A stretch of DNA of 64,000 nt. Origin: Gonatopus flavifemur (taxonomy: Eukaryota; Arthropoda; Insecta; Hymenoptera; Dryinidae). A program made the position numbers and the translations under genes. Shown one piece after another: positions 44,481 to 56,019 of the stretch. The notes beneath the pieces were generated by a model that was not told the origin of the DNA, searched no databases, and saw nothing but the letters and a program-made list of their open reading frames with translations. The stretch is taken from NCBI GenBank assembly GCA_018340375.1, contig JAFFJZ010000004.1, positions 30,788,001 to 30,852,000 of the forward strand. The letters are read 5' to 3'. Every line of letters starts with the position of its first letter. The first letter of the stretch is position 1.

Positions 44481-46240
44481 GAATTTCCAACAGGGTGATT
44501 ATTTTCAAACGTTTTCCGAGCCCATATGGATCACGATCAACCAGCCTCCTCTCACTCATGTATTTTCTCTCGGAATCTGTTTCACGGGAGTGACCAAGCA
44601 ATCCCTGAGGAATCCAGATAGCGATTACATTGACTTGGTTGAATCAAAACCTCAAAATACCAATGTTGCAAAGTGTGGTTTTGCGAAGGTTCAAAGTTTA
44701 CGAATGTAATGATATCATATATTATTCTTGTCGTTTCCACACTGTGCATCCCGAATTCTGACAGTGGATGATTTGTTCTTACAAATCCAATAGGCAAATT
44801 AACACGCGGAGCCCATTATCATTCTTCGTTCAGTTTATGAATAAAAGTTCTGGACAGTCATGGGAGGCCGCAACCAAACAATATCAACTTAGGGATTTTT
44901 CTTGTTATTCCATGATCATTTTTGGGTTCTGTCCTCCAGAATACTGAAAACATTCCACAAACAGATTATATCTTGTGATAACTTTTCGATGGGACCTGAT
45001 GAAGAATTGTTGAAAATATTCTACGAACTATCAAGTAACCATTTCTTGACAAATTTCTCAGCTTACTGGAATATAATCGAAATTGAATCACAAAAATTGG
45101 TCATTTTGGAATCGTCAGGGCATATTTGACGAAAGACAATAGAGTGACGAAACTGTTACATACAACATATTGAATACATATCATACAAATGTTACAGAGG
45201 AAATGAAATTTTGACTGTCCGAGAGTCTGATAGTCAGTGATATGAATGATCATATACCAGGGCAAGATTGATAAGTGTTTGAACCCAGGGCGATGCCACC
45301 ATTCGGTCTCTCTCCAGGTGAAAAGCGGGGAAAGATATCCTCCAGCGGTCCTTGCAGCTCCTTTAAATGAGGTTTCCGGTGAGCAAGGCCCGGAACCATA
45401 GTTTCCCCTCGTCCCCTTCTTCCGCCTCAGAATCCAGTCAGTGGATAGAATGACTCAGGATCAACGGATACAACGATTCATCAATAATACATACCGATCT
45501 AATTCTCACGCCTGTTGCAAATTTTTGATGCGAACACCTCTTTCTGCTGAGCGCATTGACGTTGGTAATTCAGCCTGATGCCTTCATCCATCAGTGCCCA
45601 ATGGGTCTGGTATCATCAATAACCTTCGCTAATCAAACTATCGACTGTCTCGGATTGAAACAGCCCAGCGACCATTTTTCTTCTCAACATTTTGAACATT
45701 GATTATGTGGTTTGGGATCATCCATGAAATATGTTCGCTTTCAGTTGTTCATATCTTCGTCACATTGACATGGAATCAGTGATGTATGATACAGACAGAC
45801 GTATTGCAAAGCGAACATATTTTATGAATGAACCCTCCACGAAATATCGAAATGTTCTTTGATGAGGCAATTTTGGCAGCCTTTTGGATACTCCCTTTTA
45901 TGATATCTAGGAGCTACCAGAAAACCTGTTCAAGTTCAGTGTTGGACTAGCCCGCCATGATCTTCACCAATGTGACAAAGTGGAGGCATATTGAAAAATC
46001 AACTACTGTTGAAAATTCACTGCTTCAGAAGTGCATGAATGAAAATCACTATTCTGACAATACGATGGTGGTATTAGCTCATCCATCAGCTCATTGCATC
46101 AGTGTCGATTCCATTCATTTGAATGTAGGAAGCAATAAAAGTAGAGCGTTCCCAATCAGTGATCCCATATTTGACACGAAAGCGTCACTCACACAGACTC
46201 AATCGAACATACATGTCTTCATACGTACGTATCAGACGTT
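44481..46240. other. No recognised gene; one hairpin at 45718-45835
   Basis: A plus-strand frame of 95 codons (45957-46244) is unrecognised. An imperfect inverted repeat, 'ATGAAATATGTTCGCTTT' at about 45725 and 'AAAGCGAACATATTTTATG' at about 45806, encloses 'GTTCATATCTTCGTCACA'. A GC-richer stretch at 45290-45440 has no recognisable function. Confidence 0.35.
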
Positions 46241-47640
46241 GTAACGTGATTTTCCGTTACAAAAAGTGATGAGATAGCACCAAGCACGATCCCCGGGAAA
46301 TGGACCCGTATAATTTGAGAACATATTGGTTTACGTGGACGAACGGAGCCGTCCTCACTAATACGAAAATCAGGAACACGTACCCCCTCTTTATCTCTCC
46401 CTGTCCTCCTCCAATTCCTGTGTGTTTTCTACTGTGTTCAGGTTTCCTGCCCAGAGGATGCAGCACGACCTGTACCACAGGCCCGAAGAAGGACTGGTTC
46501 AACACCGGAGGGCATCATCATTCCCGTCGTTCTTCTCTCGACAACTTATCAGGAGGCCGAGAACCCGTGGGTGTTGCCCTCTCTCTCCAACCCCCGGTCT
46601 CCAAGAGAGAGGAATATGGGATGCGTCGTTTTCGAAGACGCCACTCGGTGAAAGGACAAGCGGAAGAGCCGAAGAGACCAACCCTACCACTTCGTGCCAA
46701 CTCACCCGGTCCCGCAAGGATTAGAAAAGGACGTTAACACCCGCAACCCTTGCCACGCACATAACATACACACACTCACCCAACGATTGTTCAAATGCCA
46801 CCATCACCAGGACCAATGAAAGAGCTCAAGAAGGATGAGCCGTAGCAAAAAGTCACCAACGGAGTTCCGTGTGTTATTTTACGTTGTTACCCGTCGGTGA
46901 GAAAGAAGGAAGTGACCATCTCACCTGTCAGTTCTTATGTAACTGAGCGACCGCACAGTTCTCAAGGAACTTTTTTCTTCGGGAGAAGATTCGATACGGT
47001 GGATGTGTGGGGCCTCAGGAACCCAGTTGAGGATTTTGTGCAAGAAATTCGTGTCTGTCAAGGATTCTTCTCCAGTGCAAGAGCGCCAGTGCAGTACCTC
47101 GTTGAACGGTTATATGTTTGATGTGTCTCTCTTTACGTGGCATCCTCCACGTGTCCCGTTCTTGATTTCTTCTCATCCCCTTTTTTCAGTGTTAGATTCT
47201 CTCCTTTCTCGCGTGTTCGCCCTCCCTCGGTTGATTTTTATGGTCCCGGTTTCTCTTTGCCCTCCTTCTGTTCTTGTATGGATTATTTTGTAGCGACAAA
47301 GTCGCGAAGTTGTGAATTCCTCTAGAAGAGGAGAGAGATATATGTAGGCGTGGGTATTCAGACACCACCCGTATGACCTAATTTCCGCTTGATTCCGTTT
47401 GCATAGTTCAGGATCAACCGACCCCCTCTCCCTGAGCTTCCTTCCTTCCCCTGGATTCCTCTACACTATCGTGAACGAGTCCCTCTTTTTTTTCCAATGC
47501 CTCTCAGGGTCTGACGGACTTATGAATCTCTACGACGTCTGAGTCGCAGAGATGCTCAACCCTCAGCGCCTTTGTGAATGAGCAGGAGGTCTTGTCCTAC
47601 ACAACGTTGATGCGTACATACCGTTGCATCGGTGTGCAGT
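46241..47640 (+). repeat. LTR-like dispersed repeat, copy 1
   Basis: GC-richer than its surroundings, and homologous in blocks to the minus strand of 56352-58080. Shared blocks: 'GTTACAAAA', 'GCACGATCCC', 'CTCTCCCTGTCCTCCT', 'GAGGTTTCC' or 'CAGGTTTCC', 'ACCTxTACCAC', 'GAGACCAACCC', the GTCGGTGAGAAAGAAGGAAGTG region, 'GCGACxAAGTCGC' and 'CTCTCCCTGAGCTT'. Overlapping open frames on both strands (46300-46737, 46422-46724, 46897-47121) are proline/arginine-rich and probably reflect GC content. It could be a solo LTR, but the ends are not firmly placed. Confidence 0.55.
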
Positions 47641-48231
47641 GACTTTGTCGTGTCAAGTCTGGTATGACAGTTCACAATATCCAACATGAATAACTCACAT
47701 CAGCTTTCTTGGCGTGAATGGTGAGTAGTTGATGAGCTCTCGGACGAGTTGGTACTGACTGGGAAAAGAGTATGCTCTCGACTCAGAGTAACGGAATCTC
47801 TCATTACAGGCGTAGACAACACAGGATTCTATTACCAACCTTTTGCTGATTGGATAATTGGAATGGTTTTTCAAGTATCCCGTAGACTCTCACGCCATGC
47901 ATTGCATTATCGCTCTGTATAATTCCTTGTGTCCAAGCAGCAGACGAACATGTACACCAATATTGACTCATGTGGAAATTGCGAGAGTTGTTGCAAGGTG
48001 CAGCACTGGCAAGATTGCAGTCACTATAGTCCGGTGGAAGCAATACCCGAGCGGCACAACCACGAACATAGGAGATTCATAGAATATTCTTATTCCACGC
48101 ATTTGATACAGCTCAATACGTTCAGTGTGCCCTCATCGGTCGTTCACGAGAATGAACGTTCTTCGAATATGCCATGGGATGTTCCCTGCTACATCGAATG
48201 AAAATAACCTGATGGATTTGTCACAGTACCC
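47641..48231. other. No recognised feature
   Basis: No coding resemblance or repeat identified. Small open frames near 47804-48201 are unrecognised. Confidence 0.3.
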
Positions 48232-48370
48232 CGTACAGCAGAACCACTGATTCTCCATCTAAGACTTTGGTGGAATAGATTGAGAAATGGGAGCCATGGA
48301 AATAATCGGGAGTCTCCGTTGAGGCAACGGAGGGATGACGGAGAAATATCCACCCCCTTCAATTTTGATG
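48232..48370 (+). mobile_element. Half copy of the 513-bp foldback MITE
   Basis: 'GTACAGCAGAACCACTGATT' followed by CTCCAT, a diverged 'GGTGGAATAG' segment, 'GAGTCTCCGTTGAGGCAACG' and 'CACCCCCTT' aligns with the left arm of the MITE at 22976-23127. The loop and right arm are missing. Confidence 0.75.
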
Positions 48371-49149
48371 AAATTCCTCAAGTAGAAATGTAATCAGGCA
48401 CTCCCTGTCTTCAATAGGGTCATAGGTGAGAATCCGGAAATCGTGGATAAGGGACATCTCTTCAGCCTCCCTTACAAGGGGGTCATATGATATTCTCAAT
48501 AGGATTAAAGTGGGGATATAACGCAGGGCTACAAGGGAGTTCGGATAGGATTCCAATCAAATTGAGCAGAATAGGGAAAACCTTAACGAAACCTGATGAG
48601 GACCTGATAGGACATCAGGCATGCCTCGTGAGGCCCTGATGTTTTCCCATTCAAAATTCCTACTAGGGTCATACAACTGCATTTACAGAACCAAATCTGA
48701 GTATGTAAATATACGGGACAGTGGGCTGACAGACCTCAATTGGGCGCTCAAATTCAGAATTTGATCAGAATTGTTTGAAAACTCCCCATATAGGAGTTTT
48801 CAAGGGTACTGATGATAATTCTGTTCTCAATTCAAATTCAAATTGATGAATCAATTTTTTCACGATCTGAATCAAATTTACCATGTGCGTCATAACCTAT
48901 CGTTCCGCAATCACCACTCTCTGCCGAACCCAGAGTCGAGAATCGGGGACGTGGGGGATGATGACTCCATTTTTTTTTTGTATGCGTTTTTCATTTTTTA
49001 ATTTTTTAATTTCTTTTACTCTTGTATTCCTTATTCCTTTGCTTTTTTCACTTTTTGCAAATATTTTCGGCGATCCCATTTCCCATCATGATATATTTCG
49101 GAATCAAAATCACCTATATTAGGTTCCGTTCTCTTTCTTCTGTAACTTA
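48371..49149. other. No recognised feature
   Basis: AT-rich sequence with T-rich runs near 48970-49050. No coding or repeat structure is supported. Confidence 0.3.
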
Positions 49150-49717
49150 TTATATGTTTCCCAAATTCTCAGATATTTCCGTTAGATTCGTTCTCTTGCT
49201 GCTCTTCTTTATCTGATCATTCCAGGGCATCGACTCCCTGAAGGATCTCAGATCCATCAGCTGCATCTGAATCTCGCTTCCATTTTCACTATCGCCTGCT
49301 TTTTGACCTCGTTGTGCATCATCTTCCACTTCATCATCAATTGCCCTATTGGGAACATCTTGGGTGGAACTTCGACGAGATGTACTTCTACTATGAGGTT
49401 GCCTGTGATTTCCATAGTCTCTGTGTCGAGACTCAGCTGTATGTTCCCCAGGCATTCCTATGGGGAGTTGACTTGCCCATATAATCTCACTTTCATGAAT
49501 GAGGATTCTGTGCAACCTTGATAACATGGGATACCATGAATAATGATCAACCCCAATTTCTGCCGTTCTAATACAGAAATGATCAAATTGTACTATGTCA
49601 ATATAGGAATGGGATGATATGGCGATTGAAATGGTCTTCAAATTATGTACTGATTCGTGATATATTGGGTGTATAACTTGATTTCTGACTTTTTTGCACA
49701 AAAAATGCTTCATATTA

Positions 49718-50999
49718 TTGGGTGTGTGAATATGACTCCACCCTTTCCTAACAGATGTCGTTGGAAGTATTGCTTACGTGTACTAATAGATGGTAACACT
49801 TGTATTCGATAGTACGTCTTGTCAACTATCAAACGCACTACGCGACATTTGGTTTGGGTTGTAAGCAACAAGTGTTTTTACCCCTTGAACATGTTGGGTG
49901 TCGTTCCAAGTGAACATCATTTACGGGAAGTGTTGTTACACTATTTTATTGCAAAGAAAAGTGCAGCGGAAACTTATCGTTCGCTTGTGGAGATTTACGG
50001 TGAGCATGCTCCATCTGATACAGCGTGTGAGGAATGGTTTCGACGATTCCAGAATAATGATTTTGGCACTGAGGACAAAGGACATGGAAAACCATCAAAA
50101 AAATTCAAAGATGCTGATTTGGAAGCATTATTGGCAGAGGATTCTTGCCAAACTCAAGCAGAACTGGCTGCAGCATCAAATGTTGAACGATCTACTGTTG
50201 CAAAGCGTTTAAAAGCAATGGGAATGGTTCAAAAACTCAATAATTGGGTTCCACATGAATTGAAAGAAAGAGACATGGAACGTCGAAAAACAATTTGTGA
50301 AATGCTGCCTCAAAGACAGCAACGAAAAGGATTTTCGCATCGAATAGTCACAGGAGATGAAAAATCGATATACTATGAGAGTCGCAAACGTCAAAAATCT
50401 TGGGTGAAGCCTGGTGAACCCGGCCCATCACAGCCAAAGAGAAATATCCACTGTGCCAAGGTGATGCTCTGCATTCGATGGGATCAGGGAGGTGTTGTAT
50501 ATTATGAGTTGCTCAAACCCTCTCAAACTTTTAATGGAGAACTCTACCAACGACAACTGATGCATTCAAAGCGAGCCATGGAAGAAAAACGACCAGAATG
50601 GGTGAATAGGCACAGTCAATTAATTCTTCAACATGGCAATACCATACCGCACACCGCACCAGTCGTGAAGAAATATTTAGATGGACAGGATTGGGAAGTA
50701 CTATTCCACCCGCCATATTCGCCAGACATAGCTCCGTCGGATTATCACTTATTCCGGACAATGAAGTCAGATCTTACGGGAGAACGATTTATTCCATACG
50801 AAAATATCAAGATTTGGCTTGATAATTGGATCAGCTCAAAAGATGAAGATTTCTTTAGGCAAGGAATACGTGAATTACCTGAAAGATGGGCAAAGGGTGC
50901 AGATGGAGCGTACTTTGAATAAACTGTTCTTCAAATTTCTAAACATGCAAATGTGTTTTATTCCAACAAAAAAGGGCGGAGTCATATTCACACACCCAA
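49718..50999 (+). mobile_element. Mariner B, full length (1282 bp)
   Basis: TIR 'TTGGGTGTGTGAATATGACT' at 49718, mirrored at 50999 ('AGTCATATTCACACACCCAA'), with TA at 49716-49717 and 51000-51001. It is a different mariner subfamily from elements 1 and 2. It inserted directly beside or into the tail of the older mariner A, whose C-terminal frame ends at 51017. Confidence 0.95.
49891..50922 (+). pseudogene. Mariner B transposase, open frame with catalytic Asp replaced
   Basis: Start chosen at 49891 ('MLGVVPSEHHLREVLLHYFI') because it matches the mariner N-terminus; an upstream in-frame Met at 49819 would add 24 non-conserved residues. The frame is open for 343 codons to the normal end 'ELPERWAKGADGAYFE'. 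Helix-turn-helix region 'CEEWFRRFQNNDFGTEDKGH', linker WVPHEL, first Asp in 'VTGDEKSIYYE' and third Asp in 'YSPDIAPSDYHLF' are present. The second motif reads 'LQHGNTIPHTA' in place of HDN: the second catalytic Asp is Gly. The protein could be made and might bind its TIRs, but should not cut. Confidence 0.93.
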
Positions 51000-51001
51000 T
51001 A

Positions 51002-52075
51002 TAAGATACACAAACGCTAGATCAATTCTCGAAATATTGTCATCATGCGAAAAAAATCCGCAGACTTCGAGGTGATGGAGTCATCGACGAACTTTCGTAT
51101 GTCGTCTGGAGTTTGGAAGCGTCCATCCTTCAAGGTATGCCGCATGGTCCGGAAGAGATGATAATCAGATGGAGCTAAGTCTGGTGAATATACCGCGTGA
51201 GGGAGAACTCCCCAACTCACGTTCAAAATAGTTTGCTGAGTCGCGAGAGCAACGTGAGGTCGAGCATGATCATGGAGCAACATAACTTTTTGGCTTCTTT
51301 GCCCAGTAAATGGCCTCTCCTCCGCAAGAATGTCATTCAATATGTAGGATTCTCGGCTGCAATGTTCTGCACTAACGGTTTGACCTGTTTCTAACAGTTC
51401 GTTTTGAAATACACCCTTTATATCCCACCGGATGCAGGGGAGAACCTTCGTCCAGTAGATCCTTTGTTAGGGAGTGGGTGTCGACAGTTGTCCGGGATCC
51501 ACCAATTACTTTTTGCGTTTGGGATCAGCGAGAAGGATATATTTTTCATCTCCCGTCATAATTTTCCACAGAAAAATTCTTCGTTTGGTACTTGGCGAGC
51601 AGCGGAAGGCACGTGTTCATTCATTGACCAAGGTCCTGTTCGGTCAATTCATCTTCCTACCTTTTGTATTTTCTCTATCGCGCACAATTGTTTGGGGATG
51701 GCTGCTTGAGCCTAACTCCTGATACCTCCTAGCTGAGCTGCGAGCTGTTTTTGGGTTCATGTTGACTCTTCGTCGAGTAATTTTACAATTCAGTATCTTC
51801 AAATTTCGGAGGCTGTCCAGGACGTTCCCAATCGCCGAGATCGAAAGCAGTATTTGCGAATTGTTCATACCAATATTTATACGTACCATAAGACACATCA
51901 TCACCAAGAGTAGAATGAATCGAATTGCATGCTCCAATGACTTCTCTTCCTTGTTGGAACTCGTAGAGAATGCAGTGCCGAGTGTGCTGCTTATCGGTCG
52001 CCATTGTATATACTAATGTTTTTTGTGAGGTTGTGTAGCTCTCGCAGGTATGATATATAATGTCTGATATTGCCG
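51002..52075 (-). mobile_element. Mariner A, older, decayed
   Basis: Transposase remnants run on the minus strand from 52004 to 51017. TIRs were not resolved: one end abuts mariner B at 51001 and the other is near 52070. It lies within the old gene at 49150-53335, which resumes on the far side of mariner B, so mariner A entered that gene first and mariner B came later. Confidence 0.8.
51017..52004 (-). pseudogene. Mariner A transposase remnant
   Basis: Start 'MATDKQHTRHCILYEFQQGR' at 52004 with 'GTYKYWYEQFANTAFDLGDW' then 'ERPGQPPKFEDTEL', followed by frame breaks. A middle block near 51480-51580 shows a TGDEK-like motif. The C-terminal block (51340-51017) shows 'LAEERPFTGQRSQKVMLLHD', 'HARPHVALATQQTILNVSWG', 'YSPDLAPSDYHLFRTMRHTL' and 'FQTPDDIRKFVDDSITSKSA'. 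Catalytic Asp are visible in LLHDHARPH and APSD. The normal RWxKC tail is lost. Confidence 0.88.
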
Positions 52076-53188
52076 TCGTTAGTCGTACCATAACTCCCCG
52101 GTTTTGATTTATCGACATTTCTTTTTTCTGTGAAGCGAATTCAGACTTACTTTTTGCTTCTCTTACTTGCCATACTTTGATATTCACCCTATACGGAATA
52201 TGAAGACATGTTTCGAATAATCTTATCCACGCATGCAAAGGGCTGATTCCATGCAACAGAGACTGAGGATCTGGTATAAACTCTTCTTTTTCTCGAATAG
52301 TGAGATCATCAAAGTATTGAGGTGTTCCATGGCAGATAGGAAATGTCACCATTGATGTTGTATCGGTTATTAAATTTGAAACTCCACCATCTATCAACGT
52401 CATGAACAATGAAAAATGCACCTGTATTTGAAAATCATGAAGTTCGATTTCAAAGACTTTGAAATCTTCCATTCATTCATCAATGTGTTGCTCTTGTTTG
52501 ATTTCCGATTCTTTCATATATCCATGGCAAATCGTTCGGCAGAATCGAGTAGACTGGGGAGTTTTATTTCCCATAGCACGGTGTTGTTAGCTGATTGTAA
52601 TTGTAGTGGAATCGGAGTAGTAGCAAAGGGTAGTTAGGATCACTCAAGTGGTGAGGATGTTCGCTATCTGTTCCTGCATAGCTTCGCTTGTGTAGAGACT
52701 GCCCTGAACTCCCATCAAACCCCTAAGAACAAATCAGTACAACTCCAAACCTGATTTGAGCCCTTGGCTCAACCATTGCTTCAAAACTCCTCCTTGGTCC
52801 AGGAACAAGAAAATTTTATGTGCTGTGGGGTTCAATAATGACTGTACAGAAACTTCGGCTCTCACATCATTCATCTGAATATCTTTCACGGGTGGACGAA
52901 ATTCAGTTTTCACTTCTCACCTCATCATAGGGTGGCCCAACGTCTGCTTCGCATTCCTTCGTTGCTTTGTACATATTTTTGTGTGTAGACTTTGTTTAAG
53001 AATTTTCTAGTAGAAATGCCAATGCTTGTTGGCTTGCAGGTGTTTTTTTAGTAATTTTCGTTTCGGTTGCATCAATTAATTTTCTGATTTTGATTGGCAG
53101 TTCAATATTCTCTGAAATATCATAGAGAACTCTATACAAATCGTGGTATCCACTGCGTTCAGCTGCATGTCGTCCAGCCGAAAGAATT

Positions 53189-53292
53189 GGCCAAATCAAC
53201 GAAAAGTTGGTTGAAAAGAGAGATACGTCACACTCTCTCTTTTCAAACACTGATTTCGTTGATTTGTCTTTCCGTTGATTTGGCCCCCATCC
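53189..53292. mobile_element. Mini-MITE copy 3, 8-bp TSD inside a reading frame
   Basis: Right end 'CGTTGATTTGGCCCCCATCC'. The left end lacks the first seven bases and begins GGCCAAATC. Flanked by AAAGAATT on both sides (53181-53188 and 53293-53300), a perfect 8-bp duplication. The host frame (see the pseudogene at 49150-53335) is continuous across the pre-insertion site, confirming the boundaries independently. Confidence 0.93.
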
Positions 53293-53440
53293 AAAGAATT
53301 CTCAGGGGATCATAATTAAATTTAGCACTCTCAGATGCAGTCAATCTCTATTTGGACCGGCAGATAGTTCCTGAACTGGAAGGGTAAAACATCTCAACTT
53401 GAATCTTGAAACTGATGCAACATCGTTTTCAATAATTGAA

Positions 53441-54807
53441 TGAGAATTTTCATTCATCCGATACCCAATTTGAACGGTTTGATTAGTAAGTTTAACACAA
53501 GAGATTGGATTCCGAATCCTGTATTCTAATTGGTCGAGAATCAATGTATGTTAGATCAATCCTCGGCCGTTTCAAATAATTCTCCTGAAGAATGTGTTTT
53601 CGACTTATCCCAACCAGAACATTGAACAATGATGAATTTATTCGAATTCACCCTTTTTACATCATTCGATGATTATAAAGGGTTTATCGAACGTTAATAA
53701 CTTACTTCAACTTGCAGAATCCATCAATTTTGACGAAAATACAAGGTGTGACATCGTATACGACCCAATCATTGCACTTGATTGACATTGTAATCACATA
53801 CGGTTTGTTTAGCTTAAATCAACCATTCGTGATACGAATCAACCAATCAGGTGGCAGCTCGAAACAGTTTTATTTAAAGCACATATGACTTCAAAGGGCA
53901 TATTGTTATTTCAAATGGAAAAAGAATTGTCTTTGAAGATTAACCAAATCCGTCCTTTTTAGGACGAATACATTTTCTAAACGTAGAAACGCGCTCGAAC
54001 TTGCACACAATCGAATTAGATTTTAATTTAAACATGAATGATCTTGAGTGATCTCAAGTAAGTTATTAACGTTCGATAAACCCTTTATAATCATCGAATG
54101 ATGTAAAAAGGGTGAATTCGAATAAATTCATCATTGTTCAATGTTGTGGTTAGGATGAGTCGAAAACACATTCTTCAGAAGAATCATTTGAAACGGCCGA
54201 GGATTGATCTAACATACATTGATTCTCGACCAATCAGAATACAGGATTCGGAATCCAATCTCTTGTGTTATACTTACTAATCAAACCGTTCAAATTGGGT
54301 ATCGGATGAATGAAAATTCTCATGTTTTCTTCTTTACATGAAAATTCTGATTGAAAACGAGTAGTTATACTTTTTTCTCCCACTTGAATCCCCATCCCTA
54401 CGAAACAACACTATTCTACATTTGTCTGCGTAATAAGAATCATTACTGAAATTACAGCTTTCACCTACAACATATCGTGATAAGAATTCATGACAATAAT
54501 CAATTTTTCCACAGTGTCGACGAATTCAATCGTTCAACATAGAAAATTTACCAATTTGTATGCTGGTAAATCGTATCGATTATACCGATCAGCTGATCGT
54601 ATGAGCGCCCTCTGCAAGCACCTTCCTCTCTTGTTCTGTTATGACGCTCCTGAATGACCGATGGATCCACCTCATAATTAGTCAACTTTAATTAATTATA
54701 TCTTGGAAATTATGCGTCGGAGAGCATTGTGCAAAAGGACAAATCGTTTTAGAATTTCATCAGGAATCTACTCCCAAAAAAGAGTGCGGGAATTTTGAAT
54801 CACCCTG
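53441..54807. mobile_element. 1.85-kb foldback family, copy 2, truncated left arm
   Basis: The right arm (about 54059-54807) ends 'GAATTTTGAATCACCCTG' like copy 1. The left arm begins only at 'TGAGAATTTTCATTCATCC' (53441), so about 480 bp of its outer part is missing. The loop (about 53709-54058) has 'CTTGCAGAATCCATC' first and 'GATCTTGAGTGATCTC' last, the reverse of copy 1. It is highly similar to copy 1 elsewhere. Confidence 0.9.
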
Positions 54808-54819
54808 TAGAGCATTGAA

Positions 54820-55095
54820 AAGAAGTTCCCTGAATTTCACTGGAAAACTCCGAATCTTGCTGAGAAACTCTGAACAGCCCTGGAAAATCATGGAAATTCC
54901 GGAAAAACGCTGGAGAATTCTCACTCATCAGACATGTTTGACCAATGAAAATGTTCCTCGATATCTCTGAAAAAACCTCAATTGTCCTGGAAATTACTGA
55001 AACTCTCTGAGAAACAATAAACACTTTCGGAATCCCCCGAAATCCTCTGGGAAACTCTCCGAAGGAAATCTCTAAGAATTTCAATAATTTTCAGC
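54820..55095. repeat. Degenerate short repeat (CTGGAAAA-type)
   Basis: Repeated variants of 'CTGGAAAATYxTGAAAxTC' at irregular 18-26 bp spacing ('CACTGGAAAACTCCGAATC', 'CCTGGAAAATCATGGAAATT', 'CGCTGGAGAATTC', 'CCTGGAAATTACTGAAACTC', 'CTGGGAAACTCTCCGAAGG'). Looks like an old minisatellite related in style to 62685-63660. Confidence 0.45.
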
Positions 55096-55200
55096 AAAAT
55101 TTTCTCAACAGAAAACGTGGATCCTGGGTGAGAATCCGACTGGTCGCAGGTGGGTCTCCACGCCTGTATGCGAATTTCGTAATCCACGTCTATGAGGGAA

Positions 55201-55737
55201 TGATAAGTTTGATTGAAATGTTAACGAAAACGCTCCAGGGGTTCATTTTCTACATATCTCAACACTAATATTCCGTTCGAATTGAAATCCTATCTGATCC
55301 TTCTTTCAAAATATCTCAGAATAGAAAATTTACCCTCATGAAGCTCAAGCATAGAAGTATGTGGCGCTTAAAACATGTACAATCATTGCTGCGAATATAG
55401 GTTTTGTTTTATTTATAAGGGATTCTGCTTCCAAATATGTTAAGGATCGAGATGAACATATCACATGAATGTATAGAAATCAACCCGTCTATTTGGAAGC
55501 GGAAACCCTCATAAATTAAAAAAGCCTATGTTCGCAGGGATGATTGTACATCTTTCAAGTGCTACATACTTGTATACTCGAGCTTCATGAGGGTAAATTT
55601 TCTGTTCTGAGATATTTTGGAAGAAGGATCAGATAGAATTTCAATTCGAACGAAATATTAGTCTGTAAATATGTACAAAACGAACCCCCGAAGCCGTTTT
55701 CGTTAACATTTTTATCGAACCTATCATGCCTTCTAGA
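55201..55737. mobile_element. ~540-bp foldback element
   Basis: Left arm 55201-55440 and right arm 55489-55737 are inverted copies, with landmarks 'TGTTAACGAAAACG', 'AGAAAATTTACCCTCATGAA' and 'CTGCTTCCAAATA' mirrored as 'CGTTTTCGTTAACA', 'TTCATGAGGGTAAATTTTCT' and 'TATTTGGAAGCGG'. Loop about 50 bp. The outermost part continues weakly outwards (TGATAAGTTTGATT / AATTTTTATCGAACCTATCA-like). No coding capacity. Confidence 0.8.
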
Positions 55738-56019
55738 CCACTGTGAGAATTTGGAATCACAAACGAAGCGGCGTACACGGATAGTTCGAGTCTTTGACGC
55801 ACTAGTAGTTGAAAATTTATATGAATAATTGGAACCAGAGAGATATTATACCACGCTTGGTGCCTTTCAAGTTTCAAATATCTTCATTGAACTTGATGAA
55901 AATAGTTGATTGCGTTCAAGATTCTTTCATGTTCCTAACATGACTGAAAACTAAGGGGGCAAACCACTCCAGAGGCCGGGAAGAAAAGAAAATTCCGGGA
56001 ATTCTCCCCAAAAAACTGA

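Larger units (their letters stand above)
49150..53335 (-). pseudogene. Old arthropod transposon-type gene, interrupted by three insertions
   Basis: Pieces of one long protein, in order on the minus strand. 53335-52980: 'KFNYDPLRILSAGRHAAERS', 'GYHDLYRVLYDISENIELPI', 'KIRKLIDATETKITKKTPAS', 'QALAFLLENS'. About 52800-52920: 'RPPVKDIQMNDVRAEVSVQS'. 52472-52110: 'FSLFMTLIDGG', 'ICHGTPQYFDDL', 'LLHGISPLHAWIRLFETCLH', 'IPYRVNIKVWQVR'. After the two mariners, 49660-49400: 'FDHFCIRTAEIGVDHYSWYP', 'RLHRILIHESEIIWASQLPI', 'AESRHRDYGNH'. I know this arrangement from multi-copy uncharacterized arthropod predictions, probably element-encoded; the function is unknown. The mini-MITE at 53189-53292 breaks it inside 'LRILSAGRH', and the frame is continuous once the MITE and one target duplication are disregarded. 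Confidence 0.7.

Noticed and set aside
45957..46244. 95-codon plus-strand frame
   Set aside because: No recognisable family, no repeats and no adjacent coding segment. Not enough to call a gene.
46300..46737. Proline/arginine-rich frames in the GC-rich segment, and similar ones at 57034-57800
   Set aside because: Both segments are copies of one dispersed repeat. The homologous frames are not conserved in the same strand and phase, and the products look like GC-composition artefacts.
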